Shown piece by piece: positions 32,699 through 41,460 of a stretch of DNA of 51,403 nucleotides (position 1 is its first letter; each line of letters begins with the position of its first letter). The stretch lies in contig JAFVTV010000033.1 of the NCBI GenBank assembly GCA_017502975.1, forward strand, positions 1-51,403, given 5' to 3'. The stretch comes from Clostridia bacterium. Lineage in GTDB: Bacteria > Bacillota > Clostridia > Oscillospirales > CAG-272. The translations under genes were made by a program, and so were the position numbers. Below the pieces are notes generated by a model, which was not told where the DNA came from, searched no databases, and saw only the letters and a list, made by a program, of their open reading frames with translations.

Positions 32699-32716
32699 AG
32701 CATATCCTCACAATTC

Positions 32717-33436
32717 TTATATGGCATAGCCGCCGTCAACACCAAGGCATTGCCCTGTGATAAAGGAAGCACCGTTTGAGGCGAGAAACAGCACCGCCGA
32801 CGCGACCTCATCGGGTGTGCCGATGCGGCAAAGCGGCGTTTCCTCGGCAAGCGCACGCATGGTATCGGGATCGTGCGCGGCGTTCATATCGGTATCGATC
32901 ACACCCGGCTCCACGCAGTTTACCGTGATGCCCGAGGGGCCAAGCTCCTTGGCGAGCGCCATGGTAAGACCGCGCAGACCCGCCTTGGCGGCAGAATACG
33001 GCACCTCCATGGATGCCCCCGTCTTGCCCCACATAGAGCCGATGTTGATAATGCGCCCTTGTCCTGCCGCAATCATGGCGGGCTGTGCCTCACGCGAGAG
33101 ATAAAAGGCGGCACTGAGATTGGTGTCGATCATTTGTCGCCAAGCGGCATCATCCACGTCGCGCGAAAGGGCGCTTTCTGCAATCCCTGCGTTGTTGATC
33201 AAAACAAGAGGCGCGCCGCCAAGCGCGTCGCGCACAGCGGCATACGCGGTGCGTACTGCCGCGGGGTCAGAGATGTCGCAGCAAAAGGGAATTGCACCCG
33301 TTTCAGCGGCGATTTTCGTTGCCGCCGCATGGTTGCTGTGATAAAAGAAGGCGACACGGTCACCCTGTGCGGCAAACGCGCGCACAATGGCGGCGCCAAT
33401 GCCGCGCGAGCCACCCGTGACAAGAACTTGTTTCAT
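32717..33436 (-). CDS. Short-chain dehydrogenase (FabG-like 3-oxoacyl-ACP reductase)
   Basis: 239 residues. Nucleotide site TGGSRGIGAAIVRAF; catalytic Ser-Tyr-Lys set in INIGSMWGKTGASMEVPYSAAKAGLRGL (given here only as landmark: Ser in IGSMW, Tyr-x-x-x-Lys in YSAAK). NNAG is present. Close to the FabG/3-oxoacyl-ACP reductase class, but the exact substrate cannot be set without context; fatty-acid genes are not adjacent. AAAGGAG before the ATG. Likely in the marR operon, 39 bases after the radical SAM gene. Confidence 0.9.
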   Translation of the reverse strand: MKQVLVTGGSRGIGAAIVRAFAAQGDRVAFFYHSNHAAATKIAAETGAIPFCCDISDPAAVRTAYAAVRDALGGAPLVLINNAGIAESALSRDVDDAAWRQMIDTNLSAAFYLSREAQPAMIAAGQGRIINIGSMWGKTGASMEVPYSAAKAGLRGLTMALAKELGPSGITVNCVEPGVIDTDMNAAHDPDTMRALAEETPLCRIGTPDEVASAVLFLASNGASFITGQCLGVDGGYAI

Positions 33437-33475
33437 AGTGGTTCTCCTTTGTTTGAGTATTCAAAAGCCTATGCG

Positions 33476-34912
33476 TTATTGAAATCTTGGGGGTCTTCTT
33501 ACCTCTGCCGCGCTAAAATCCGCCTCAAGATACCGCATAAATTCCGCATGCAGATCGGGGGCTAGCAGTGTTTTGCCAAAGTCACAGACCAGTGTGAAAA
33601 GGTCACGCTGAGAGATCTTTTGCAGCGCGCGACCGTCTGCCTTGTTGCAGTAGTCAAGGAAGCCCTCGTAAAAGGAAAAGGGGGACGTGACGTGCGACAG
33701 GATAAAGTGCAGAGTGTGGGCAAATCGCCCCTTCTCATGCAGGCGGTCAAGGATGTCCGAAATGCCGTGCAGACGGTCAAGCTCCGCAAAGGATAGCCAC
33801 TTGGTCGCAAGCACTGTATAGGGGGGTGTGGCAGAGTAAAGGATGCCGTGCTTTGCGGCATCGCGGCGAAGCGCCGTGCCGGGCAGGAGCTTGAGAAAGC
33901 CAAGCTGGAGCACGTCGCAATGCGGGTATGCCGCATCAAAGGAACGCGCAAAGGAGCGATAGTCCTCAAAGGGGAGCCCCGCGATAAGATCAAGGTGCAC
34001 GTGCAGGTTTCCCGCCTCCTTCAAGCGCCTCGCGGCGGCAAGTGTATCAGTGGCACTTTGGTGACGGCTGATCGCCGCAAGTGTTTCCTCGTTGGTGCTT
34101 TGCAGTCCGATCTCAAGGCGGATCTTACCCTTTGGAAACTGCTTCAAAATGGCAAAGCTCTCCTCGTTAAGCAAGGATGCCGCGATCTCAAAATGATAGC
34201 ATTTGGTGTAGCGCGGGGAAAGCAAGCCCTGCCAAATGGCATTGGCGCGCGCACGGTCAAAATTAAAGGTGCGGTCTACCAGCTTTACCGTTAAGGGCTG
34301 CGTAAATTTTTCAAACTCCAAGAGGTCGGCAAGTGTTTTCTCGGCACTTTTGGCGCGCACCCCCTCGGTTACCGAGGAAAGACAAAAGGCGCAGGAAAAG
34401 GGGCAGCCACGCGCGCTTTCATAGTAGACAAGTGCGGAGGGCTGCTCGTTTGGCGCGTAATGCGTGCCGCGTGCGGTAAATTGGGCATCGGGCGCGCCTT
34501 GCATCAGCTTTGGCAGTGCCTGTCCCTGCTTTAGCGCGGCGGCAAGCGTAACGATGGCGTGCTCGCCCTCGCCCGTGATAACGGTGTCAATAAAATCAAG
34601 CGAGGTAAAGCGTGCGGTATCAAAGGATACCTCAGGGCCACCAAAGACAATTTTGCAGTTTGGGCGCACTGTTTTAAGATCGCTTGCCAGCACCAGCATT
34701 TCCTTGATGTTCCAGATGTAGCAGGAAAAGGAGTAGAGCGCAGCATCTGCTTCAACCAAGCGCGCAAGCACCGAGGCGGTGCGGTCGCGCAGCGTTGCCT
34801 CGGTGCAGTGCACCGCGGTGTAGCCTGCCTCCTCAAGCGCTGTTTTCAGGCAACGCATGGCAAGATTTGAGTGGGCAAAGGAGCCGTTTAAAGTAAAAAG
34901 TTCAATCTTCAT
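33476..34912 (-). CDS. B12-binding radical SAM protein (DUF4080 type)
   Basis: 478 residues. The first ~140 residues form a cobalamin-binding-like Rossmann domain (KIELFTLNGSFAHSNLAMRC, VFGGPEVSF). The radical SAM motif is ESARGCPFSCAFCLSSVTEG (about 167-187). The C-terminal ~190 residues match the DUF4080 arrangement. Reaction unknown; the combination of B12 and SAM clusters suggests methyl transfer or a C-C bond chemistry. The stop of the ABC gene is 12 bases before its ATG, so they are co-transcribed. No clear ribosome site is seen, suggesting translational coupling. Confidence 0.9.
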   Translation of the reverse strand: MKIELFTLNGSFAHSNLAMRCLKTALEEAGYTAVHCTEATLRDRTASVLARLVEADAALYSFSCYIWNIKEMLVLASDLKTVRPNCKIVFGGPEVSFDTARFTSLDFIDTVITGEGEHAIVTLAAALKQGQALPKLMQGAPDAQFTARGTHYAPNEQPSALVYYESARGCPFSCAFCLSSVTEGVRAKSAEKTLADLLEFEKFTQPLTVKLVDRTFNFDRARANAIWQGLLSPRYTKCYHFEIAASLLNEESFAILKQFPKGKIRLEIGLQSTNEETLAAISRHQSATDTLAAARRLKEAGNLHVHLDLIAGLPFEDYRSFARSFDAAYPHCDVLQLGFLKLLPGTALRRDAAKHGILYSATPPYTVLATKWLSFAELDRLHGISDILDRLHEKGRFAHTLHFILSHVTSPFSFYEGFLDYCNKADGRALQKISQRDLFTLVCDFGKTLLAPDLHAEFMRYLEADFSAAEVRRPPRFQ

Positions 34913-34924
34913 AGTGTCATTGTA

Positions 34925-36784
34925 TCATGTAAACTGTGAATTGTAAAGAGAGGCATAAAAACCGCCCTCTTTTTTCATCAGCGCTTCGTGGTTGCCTGCC
35001 TCTATCACGTTTCCGTCCTTGACGACCAAAATCACATCTGCATTTTGAATGGTGGAAAGACGGTGTGCGATCACAAAGCAGGTGCGCCCTGCCATCAGCT
35101 TTTTCATAGCCGCCTGTATTTGCTGCTCGGTGCGGCTGTCAACGTTGGAGGTTGCCTCGTCAAGAATGAGCATGGGGGCATCGGCAAGCATGGCACGCGC
35201 GATGGTGATCAGCTGGCGCTGTCCCTTGGAGATGTTGACGCCGTCATCGGTGAGCATAGTGTCATAGCCGTCCTTAAGGCTTTCAATGTAATTGTGAATG
35301 TGTGCAGCCTTTGCCGCAGCGATCACCTCGTCGCGTGTGGCGTTCTCCTTGCCGTAGGTGATGTTTTCAAATATCGTGCCGCAAAAGAGCCACGTGTCTT
35401 GCAGCACCATGGTAAAGGCGCTGCGCAGCGATGTTCTCGTCGCGTCGCGCACGTCTACGCCGTCGACGGATACGGCGCCCTCATTTACGTCGTAAAAGCG
35501 CATCAAGAGGTTAATGACCGTTGTTTTTCCCGCACCCGTAGGACCTACGATCGCCACTGTGGTGCCGGGCTTTGCGTGCACGGTGAGGTCGTGCAGGATC
35601 GTTTTTTCCGCCACGTATCCGAATGTAACGTGAGAAAAGTCAACCTCGCCCTGCACGTCGGTAAGCGCGGTGGCGGTATCCTTATCCTTTGTTTCGGGCG
35701 CCTCGTCGATCAGTCGGAACACGCGCTCTGCCGCGGCGGTTGCCGATTGCAGTTCGCTGACGATATTGGCAAGCTCGTTGATGGGGCCCGAAAACTTGCG
35801 CGAATACTGCACAAAGGCGGAAACACCGCCAAGCGTGAGCACAAGGATCGGCGCGAGGGTCGGGGTGGTTTGCGTGAGCATATATAGAATACCGCCGCAC
35901 ACCGTAACAAGGGCAATCGAAAGATTGTTGATAAAGTTGACGGAGGGGCCGATCATAGCGCCGTGCCAATCCGCCTTATAATATGCTTCAACCGCGTCGT
36001 TGTTGCGCGCATCAAAGCGTGAAACGATCACGTTCTCGCGCGAGTAGGCGCGAATGGTCTTTTGACCCGAGAGCATTTCCTCGGCAAAGCCGTTCAGTTC
36101 TCCGAGTTTACGTGAGCGCGCCTTGAAAAGCGGACGGATGCGCTTGGTCTTGTAGCGGGTAAAGAGGACGGAAATGGGAATGGTAATGGCAAATACAAGC
36201 ACCAACGGGGGCGAAATAGAGAGCATCATCACAAGTGCACCCACCACGGTAACGATGCTGGCAAGCACTTGCAGGATATCATGGGAAAGCGAGGTGTTTA
36301 CCATATCGATATCATAGGAGATGTGGCTGATGATGTCGCCCGTGGCGTGCGTGTCAAAATACCCGACGGGCAGGGATGTCAGGTGCTCAAATACCTCACG
36401 GCGCATGGTGTAAATGATTCTTTGGCTAAGATTTACCATGATGACCGAAAGGATATAGGACAGCATTCCCGATACCGCGTAAAAGACGATCAAAAGACCG
36501 ACAAAAAGCCAGACCTCCCCAAAATTGACTGCGCCCCGTCCCGGCTCAATGGCATCGATCGCCTTACCCGAGAGCATAGGACCCGCGAGGGCGAGGAGAT
36601 TGGAGGAGAGCATGAGAAAGAGGGCAAGGATAACGGTTTTGGGATAACGGAGCAGGTATTTGCCCATGCGGCGCAGCACACGCACGCGATCGGCACCCGT
36701 TTGCTTTTGATCAACGACGGTGCTACTGAGGGACCTTGATTTGCCAAGTCCGCCGCCACCGCCGCCCATTTGCATATTATTCAA
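34925..36784 (-). CDS. ABC exporter half-transporter with degenerate signature motif
   Basis: About 619 residues: a Gly-rich N-terminus (MGGGGGGLGKSRS), six membrane helices, and an ATPase. Walker A GPTGAGKTTVINL and Walker B MLILDEATSNVDS are normal, but the signature is NISKGQRQL instead of SGGQ. The start is uncertain: TTG 36784 fits best with the GGGAGG upstream, though an in-frame GTG at 36793 and ATG at 36775 exist. It overlaps the previous gene by eight bases. This is the second subunit of a heterodimeric multidrug-type exporter; the LmrD/BmrD-like pattern is known in that class. Confidence 0.9.
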   Translation of the reverse strand: MNNMQMGGGGGGLGKSRSLSSTVVDQKQTGADRVRVLRRMGKYLLRYPKTVILALFLMLSSNLLALAGPMLSGKAIDAIEPGRGAVNFGEVWLFVGLLIVFYAVSGMLSYILSVIMVNLSQRIIYTMRREVFEHLTSLPVGYFDTHATGDIISHISYDIDMVNTSLSHDILQVLASIVTVVGALVMMLSISPPLVLVFAITIPISVLFTRYKTKRIRPLFKARSRKLGELNGFAEEMLSGQKTIRAYSRENVIVSRFDARNNDAVEAYYKADWHGAMIGPSVNFINNLSIALVTVCGGILYMLTQTTPTLAPILVLTLGGVSAFVQYSRKFSGPINELANIVSELQSATAAAERVFRLIDEAPETKDKDTATALTDVQGEVDFSHVTFGYVAEKTILHDLTVHAKPGTTVAIVGPTGAGKTTVINLLMRFYDVNEGAVSVDGVDVRDATRTSLRSAFTMVLQDTWLFCGTIFENITYGKENATRDEVIAAAKAAHIHNYIESLKDGYDTMLTDDGVNISKGQRQLITIARAMLADAPMLILDEATSNVDSRTEQQIQAAMKKLMAGRTCFVIAHRLSTIQNADVILVVKDGNVIEAGNHEALMKKEGGFYASLYNSQFT

Positions 36785-38495
36785 GGAAGGCACCTCCCAT
36801 CTGCGAGTCGCTGATCTCCTTGTAGGCAGGGCAGGCGAGAAGCAGCTCCTCGTGCCTGCCCGCGCCGATCACCTTGCCGTGATCAAGCACCAAAATGTGA
36901 TCTGCGTGCCGTACAGAGCTTACACGCTGTGCCACGATCACGGTTGTGGTGTGCAGCTCCTCGCGGATCGCGCGGCGCAGGGCTGCATCGGTTTTGTAGT
37001 CAAGTGCGGAGGAGGCATCGTCAAGCACAAGGATCTCGGGATTGCCTGCAAGTGCTCTTGCAATGAGGATACGCTGACGTTGACCGCCTGACACGTTTGT
37101 GCCCTTGGCGGTAAGCTGGTGCGCGTAGCCTTCGGCAAAGCTCTCAATGAAATCGGCGGCCTGTGCCAGCGTTGCCGCGCGGCGCACATCCTCCTCGGGA
37201 ATGTCGCGCCCAAAACGGATGTTTTCCGCTACCGTATCGGCACATATAAAGTCGTTTTGCATCACGACACCAAACATTTGGTGCAGGCATTTTATATCCA
37301 TCGCATAGATATCCTTGCCGCCTATGCGGATGCTGCCGCTGTCAATATCATAAAAGCGCTGCAGAATTGATAGCAGTGTGGTCTTGCCCGAGCCCGTAGC
37401 GCCGATGATGCCAAGCGTGCCGCCGCGCGGCAGGGTAAAGCTGACGTGAGAGAGGTTATCCTTTTTGCCGTTGTAGGAGAAGCAAACATCGTCAAACACG
37501 ATAAAGGCTTGATCGTTATCGGCAAGCGGTGCGGTTGCAGTGCTTCTTGACGTGTCGGTTGCTTCCAGCACCTCGGCAATACGGTTGGCAGAGGCGGCGC
37601 TTTTTGTTGCCATGACAAAAATACGTGTCATGGCGGTCATAGCGCCTGACATGAGCGTAAAATATTGCAAAAAGGCAATGATGCGACCGGGGGCTGAGAG
37701 TCCGCCGTGCACCAGATACGCACCCACCAGAATGACTGCTACAAGCCCAAAGTTTAAAAACAGCGTCATCAAGGGCTGTGAAAGTGCCATGGTGATGCTT
37801 GCCTTGCGCTCGCAAGCGACCAGCCGTTTATTGACGCCATCATAGCGGCGACATTCGTATTCTTCCTTTGACAGAGCCTTGATCACGCGTACGCCCTGAC
37901 AGTCCTCGCGCACTACGCGCACCATACCGTCAACTGCCTTTTGTGTTTGGCGGTAGAGCGGCAAGCCGCGGCGGGTAATGAAAAACACAGATCCGCCAAT
38001 GAGGGGCATGGTCACGATCATGACAAGTGCTAAGCGCCAATCGAGGATCAGCGTGATCACCACACCGCCCGCCAGAAGGATAGGCACGCGCACTGCCATG
38101 CGCTGCATCATGCCGATAAAGTGGTGCACGTTGTAGGTATCCGAGGTCAGGCGGCTTTCGAGCGACGGCACGGTAAAGGTGTCGGTCTGGCGGGAGGACA
38201 GGTGCATGGTCGCCGCAAACAGATCGTGCCTGATGTGGCGCGATGCCTCCTTTGCCACCTTGGCGGCATTGCGGTTTGCAATGACGTTGCCGATCATGGC
38301 GCAGCACGCGGCGGCAATCATCGCAACACCCCACTTTAAAATATCAAACAGGCTGTGTCGCGGTACCACCGTGTCAAGAATGTGGCTGAGGATATAGGGC
38401 AGCAGCAGCTCAAACAGCGTGGCAAGCACCTTTACGGTAAGGCCAAATGCCACGGTGCGCTTGAGAGGGCGCAAATAGTGAAAGATGAGTTTCAT
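36777..38495 (-). CDS. ABC exporter half-transporter with degenerate Walker B
   Basis: 572 residues: six membrane helices and an ATPase with Walker A GATGSGKTTLL, a normal signature NVSGGQRQR, but Walker B EILVLDDASSALD, where the catalytic Glu is Asp. Combined with the SKGQ signature of its partner, the two odd elements fall in the same composite ATP site, so one site is degenerate and the other canonical. This is the known layout of heterodimeric exporters (BmrCD, LmrCD, TM287/288). ATG at 38495 overlaps the MarR stop (ATGA). Drug, lipid or peptide export is likely; the substrate is unknown. Confidence 0.92.
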   Translation of the reverse strand: MKLIFHYLRPLKRTVAFGLTVKVLATLFELLLPYILSHILDTVVPRHSLFDILKWGVAMIAAACCAMIGNVIANRNAAKVAKEASRHIRHDLFAATMHLSSRQTDTFTVPSLESRLTSDTYNVHHFIGMMQRMAVRVPILLAGGVVITLILDWRLALVMIVTMPLIGGSVFFITRRGLPLYRQTQKAVDGMVRVVREDCQGVRVIKALSKEEYECRRYDGVNKRLVACERKASITMALSQPLMTLFLNFGLVAVILVGAYLVHGGLSAPGRIIAFLQYFTLMSGAMTAMTRIFVMATKSAASANRIAEVLEATDTSRSTATAPLADNDQAFIVFDDVCFSYNGKKDNLSHVSFTLPRGGTLGIIGATGSGKTTLLSILQRFYDIDSGSIRIGGKDIYAMDIKCLHQMFGVVMQNDFICADTVAENIRFGRDIPEEDVRRAATLAQAADFIESFAEGYAHQLTAKGTNVSGGQRQRILIARALAGNPEILVLDDASSALDYKTDAALRRAIREELHTTTVIVAQRVSSVRHADHILVLDHGKVIGAGRHEELLLACPAYKEISDSQMGGAFLE

Positions 38496-38923
38496 TTGGT
38501 AAGCTCCTTCACTTTTTGCTGTGCGTTGGCATAGGCACGTGCCACCAGATCGGAGAAGACGTTCAGCTCCTCCTCGCTAAAGCCTGCGGTAATGATCCCA
38601 TTCCACTCATGTGACATCTCACGCAAAAGGGGAAGCAGCGCGAGCGCCTTTTGGGTAGGGGATACCAGCAGCACGCGGCGGTCTCTCTCATCGGGCGTTC
38701 TGGTAACGTAGCCCTGCTTTTCAAGATATGCCAAGCGCCGTGCGACGCTGCTTTTGTTGACAAAGAGCGCATCCGATAGTGTATCCTGTGAAATGTTGGG
38801 ATGATGGCAGATATAAAATAGGTAAGGGCGGTCGCAGGCGCCTATGCCTGTGTCCGCAAGCTTGGGGGTGCGCCAAAAGTTGCCGTAGCGAACGATGGCG
38901 CTCATTTTACTTAAAGAGTGCAT
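38492..38923 (-). CDS. MarR-family transcriptional regulator
   Basis: 143 residues, typical for MarR. The winged-helix core includes QDTLSDALFVNKSSVARRLAYLEKQGYVTR and DERDRRVLLVSPTQK (wing with Asp-x-Arg). The ATG at 38923 was chosen over upstream codons because AGGAGC lies before it. The gene is translationally coupled to the ABC pair, so it probably represses the exporter operon and responds to an exported compound. Palindrome at 38946 lies just downstream of the -10. Confidence 0.92.
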   Translation of the reverse strand: MHSLSKMSAIVRYGNFWRTPKLADTGIGACDRPYLFYICHHPNISQDTLSDALFVNKSSVARRLAYLEKQGYVTRTPDERDRRVLLVSPTQKALALLPLLREMSHEWNGIITAGFSEEELNVFSDLVARAYANAQQKVKELTK

Positions 38924-38945
38924 GATAATGCTCCTGTTTGAATTA

Positions 38946-38994
38946 GTTGCACACGCAACAAAATATATTATAGCACGAATGTGTGCGTTGTCAA
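38946..38994 (-). promoter_or_regulatory. marR operon promoter and candidate MarR operator
   Basis: Minus strand: TTGACA (38989-38994), 16 bases, TATAAT (38967-38972). Just downstream is the palindrome GTTGC-GTGT-GCAAC (38946-38959), where MarR binding would block initiation. A related ACAACGCACAC half lies in the spacer. Confidence 0.7.
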
Positions 38995-39086
38995 TAGAAT
39001 TTAAAAAAACAGGAGGTATTTTTTGCATAATCGGTGTGGCTTGCACATATAAGTGAATGAGGCAATAAACAAAGGAGGATTGAAAG

Positions 39087-39647
39087 ATGGAAAATCAACT
39101 TGAAATGCCCAAGCAAGAAAGAAAAGAAGGGCGCCGCCCGTGGCGCCGTCAGATCGTGATCGCATGTGCCGTCATGCTTGTTGCCGTGGCGCTGGCTCTT
39201 AATTTTACGCTGTTTGGCGGTAAGACCGACACCACAGATCCGGGGGATGCGCCCACGGGTGATGCGCAAGGAAACAATGATGCCCAGACTAACACCGCGC
39301 TTGACGGATATTTCTCCGCCACGCAGGTCAGCCGTCAGCGCGCACGCGATGAGGCGCTTGAGGTGCTGCAAAGCGTGGTAGACAGCGCCGAGGCAGACGA
39401 AGCCACCAAAACAGGGGCATTGCTTGAGATTTCCGAGCTTGCAAAGGAGATGGAGGCAGAGGCAAACATTGAGGCAATGGTGCTTGCCAAGGGCTTTGAG
39501 CAGTGCGTGGCGATCCTCAACGGTGAGAGCTGCTCGGTCGTTGTAAACGGCGGGGAGCTGCAGCAAAATCAGATCTCTCAGATCAACGAGATCGTGTATG
39601 AGCAGGCAGGCATTCTCCCCGCAAACATACGTATCATAACCAAATAA
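39087..39647 (+). CDS. SpoIIIAH-like sporulation protein
   Basis: 186 residues. One membrane helix (about 25-44) is followed by a Gly/Asp/Thr/Asn-rich linker and a YscJ/FliF-like ring-building domain: DEALEVLQSVVDSAEADEAT, ISELAKEMEAEANIEAMVLA, KGFEQCVAI. This matches SpoIIIAH, the mother-cell half of the SpoIIQ-AH channel across the forespore membranes. It normally closes the spoIIIAA-AH operon; here no other spoIIIA gene is adjacent, so this is a detached or paralogous copy. AAAGGAGG before the ATG. It supports a spore-forming lineage. Confidence 0.88.
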   Translation: MENQLEMPKQERKEGRRPWRRQIVIACAVMLVAVALALNFTLFGGKTDTTDPGDAPTGDAQGNNDAQTNTALDGYFSATQVSRQRARDEALEVLQSVVDSAEADEATKTGALLEISELAKEMEAEANIEAMVLAKGFEQCVAILNGESCSVVVNGGELQQNQISQINEIVYEQAGILPANIRIITK

Positions 39648-39655
39648 ACACATCC

Positions 39656-39699
39656 TCGGGTCAGCGGTGCCAAAAGGGCATTCGTTGACCCGAATTTTT
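39656..39699 (+). terminator. Terminator of the SpoIIIAH gene
   Basis: TCGGGTCAGCG / CGTTGACCCGA stem with a bulge and a 16-base loop, followed by ATTTTTA. Confidence 0.8.
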
Positions 39700-39721
39700 A
39701 TATTGCGGCATCTTCGGTTTC

Positions 39722-39750
39722 TTGACATTTTCGGTGAAATGTTATATAAT
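39722..39750 (+). promoter_or_regulatory. Consensus promoter of the LRR lipoprotein
   Basis: TTGACA, 17 bases, TATAAT, both perfect, 46 bases before the ATG. Confidence 0.9.
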
Positions 39751-39796
39751 GCTTTTGTACTTTATGAGGCTATCGTAAAAAAACGAGGAGAGATAT

Positions 39797-41302
39797 ATGT
39801 ATAAGTTTTTGAAAATGCTTTTTCTGCCCCTGCTGCTCGCCTGCCTGCTTTTGCCCGCGCTTACTTCCTGCGGTGAGTGTAAGCACAAGGAGAGTGAATG
39901 GGTGGATGAGATCGAGGCGACCTGCTCCGTAGCGGGTACGCGTGTGAAAAAATGCACGGAGTGCGGCGCTGAGCTTGACCGTGAGCAATACAGCACCAAT
40001 CATTTGTATGAGGAAGGCACGTGTATTTATTGCGATCGCACGCAATACGGTGCGGAATTTCTGGAATATCGCGAGATCACGCTTGACGGGGAAGAGGGAT
40101 ATGAGGTGATCGGCTACGGAAGCAGCAACGCAAAGGTTGTTGAGATCCCCGCGCTGAGAAACGGCAAGCCCGTGCTTTCCATTCGGGCATCTGCCTTTTC
40201 CAACAACCAGGTGATCACGGCGGTTACATTTGGTAAAAACGTAAAAGAAATCGGCGAGCGTGCGTTTTACGGCTGTGTGGCGCTTGAGAGCGTTACCTTT
40301 CATGAGAACAGCGAGGCTGCGCTGATCGGTGCCGCCGCGTTTGCAGAGTGCGGAAGACTGAAGGCGTTTGCCGTGCCCGCGGGTGTAAGCAATATCCCCG
40401 CACAAATGCTAAATGGCTGCGCGATGCTGGAAACGCTTACCTTGCACGGTGGCATCACCTCGATCGGCGAGAGTGCACTTGAGGGATGCGGTGCCATTAC
40501 GTACAGTGAGGACGGCGGCGCAAAATATCTTGGCGCAGCCGATGTGCCGCATCTGCTGCTTGTTGAGATCACGGATAAAAGCGTGACTTCCTTTACCGTG
40601 CCTGCCGACACCAGAATCATTGGTACGGCGGCGTTCCTTGGTTGCACGGCGCTTGAGGCGATCACGCTGCCCGAGGGTGTGCTTTCGCTTTCTTCCTATG
40701 CCTTTGCGGCATGTACGGCATTAGCGGAGATATCGTTGCCTTCCACCCTGCAAAGCATCGGCGCCTATGCCTTTGCCGAGTGTGCGGCGCTTGAGGCGAT
40801 CACGCTGCCCGAGGGTGTTGCGCATATCGGTGAAAAGGCGTTTTATAAGTGTGTTACGCTTGCCGCAATACAACTGCCGCGTGACATCAAGACCGTGGGC
40901 ATATTTGCCTTTCTCCAAACGGCGCTGACCTACACGGAGTGGAATGGGGGCAAGTATCTTGGCAACACCGAAAACCCCTATCTTGTGTTGGTGGATACCG
41001 CAAGCGGCATTACGGCGCTTGCCGTTCATGACAGAACGCGCGTGATTGCAAACGATGCGCTAGCCGACAGTGACTGTGCCGCGGTTGAGTCGGTCACGCT
41101 GGGTGCTGATGTTATCACGTTGGGAGCAGGTGCTTTTGTAGGTTGTACAGCGCTTGAAGAACTGATTTTTTCAACGACCGAAGGCTGGAAAGTGGCTACC
41201 GTTTACGGGGAAAGCAAGATCGGCTTTATGGTAGAGGACAGCCCCTGGAATGCAGAGGCCATTACCAAGGGTGAGCTCAAAGGCTATTATTGCTACCGTT
41301 GA
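39797..41302 (+). CDS. BspA-like leucine-rich-repeat lipoprotein
   Basis: 501 residues. A lipoprotein signal ends at LTSC (Cys26), which would be lipidated. Then about 17-22-residue BspA/LRR_5 repeats of the form 'IGExAFxGCxxLxxITLPxGVxxIGxxAF'; visible instances are EIGERAFYGCVALESVTFHE, LSSYAFAACTALAEISLPS and IGEKAFYKCVTLAAIQLPR. The solenoid faces outward and probably binds host or microbial surface ligands. Several repeats share identical codons (two copies of ALEAITLPEGV with the same bases), a sign of recent repeat duplication. CGAGGAGAG before the ATG. Solitary transcript. Confidence 0.92.
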   Translation: MYKFLKMLFLPLLLACLLLPALTSCGECKHKESEWVDEIEATCSVAGTRVKKCTECGAELDREQYSTNHLYEEGTCIYCDRTQYGAEFLEYREITLDGEEGYEVIGYGSSNAKVVEIPALRNGKPVLSIRASAFSNNQVITAVTFGKNVKEIGERAFYGCVALESVTFHENSEAALIGAAAFAECGRLKAFAVPAGVSNIPAQMLNGCAMLETLTLHGGITSIGESALEGCGAITYSEDGGAKYLGAADVPHLLLVEITDKSVTSFTVPADTRIIGTAAFLGCTALEAITLPEGVLSLSSYAFAACTALAEISLPSTLQSIGAYAFAECAALEAITLPEGVAHIGEKAFYKCVTLAAIQLPRDIKTVGIFAFLQTALTYTEWNGGKYLGNTENPYLVLVDTASGITALAVHDRTRVIANDALADSDCAAVESVTLGADVITLGAGAFVGCTALEELIFSTTEGWKVATVYGESKIGFMVEDSPWNAEAITKGELKGYYCYR

Positions 41303-41326
41303 TATTACAAAAAGAGATGATATAGG

Positions 41327-41357
41327 GGACAGGGAATTTTCACTCCCTGTCCTCTTT
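41327..41357 (+). terminator. Terminator of the LRR gene
   Basis: GGACAGGGA / TCCCTGTCC stem with an eight-base loop, followed by TCTTTG. Confidence 0.8.
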
Positions 41358-41399
41358 GCTTGTGCGCCTTGAAAAAGCGTGAAAACTGTGTAAAATCCA

Positions 41400-41428
41400 T
41401 TGCAATGCTACAAAAAGTATGTTATAAT
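41400..41428 (+). promoter_or_regulatory. Predicted promoter of yifB
   Basis: TTGCAA, 17 bases, perfect TATAAT, 32 bases before the ATG. The -35 box overlaps the LRR terminator region only loosely. Confidence 0.75.
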
Positions 41429-41460
41429 AAATTAACTGTATTTTAAAAGGGGGAGAGCAC

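Noticed and set aside
39797-41302. Repeats inside the LRR gene as a mobile or CRISPR array
   Set aside because: They are in-frame LRR_5 solenoid repeats of one protein.
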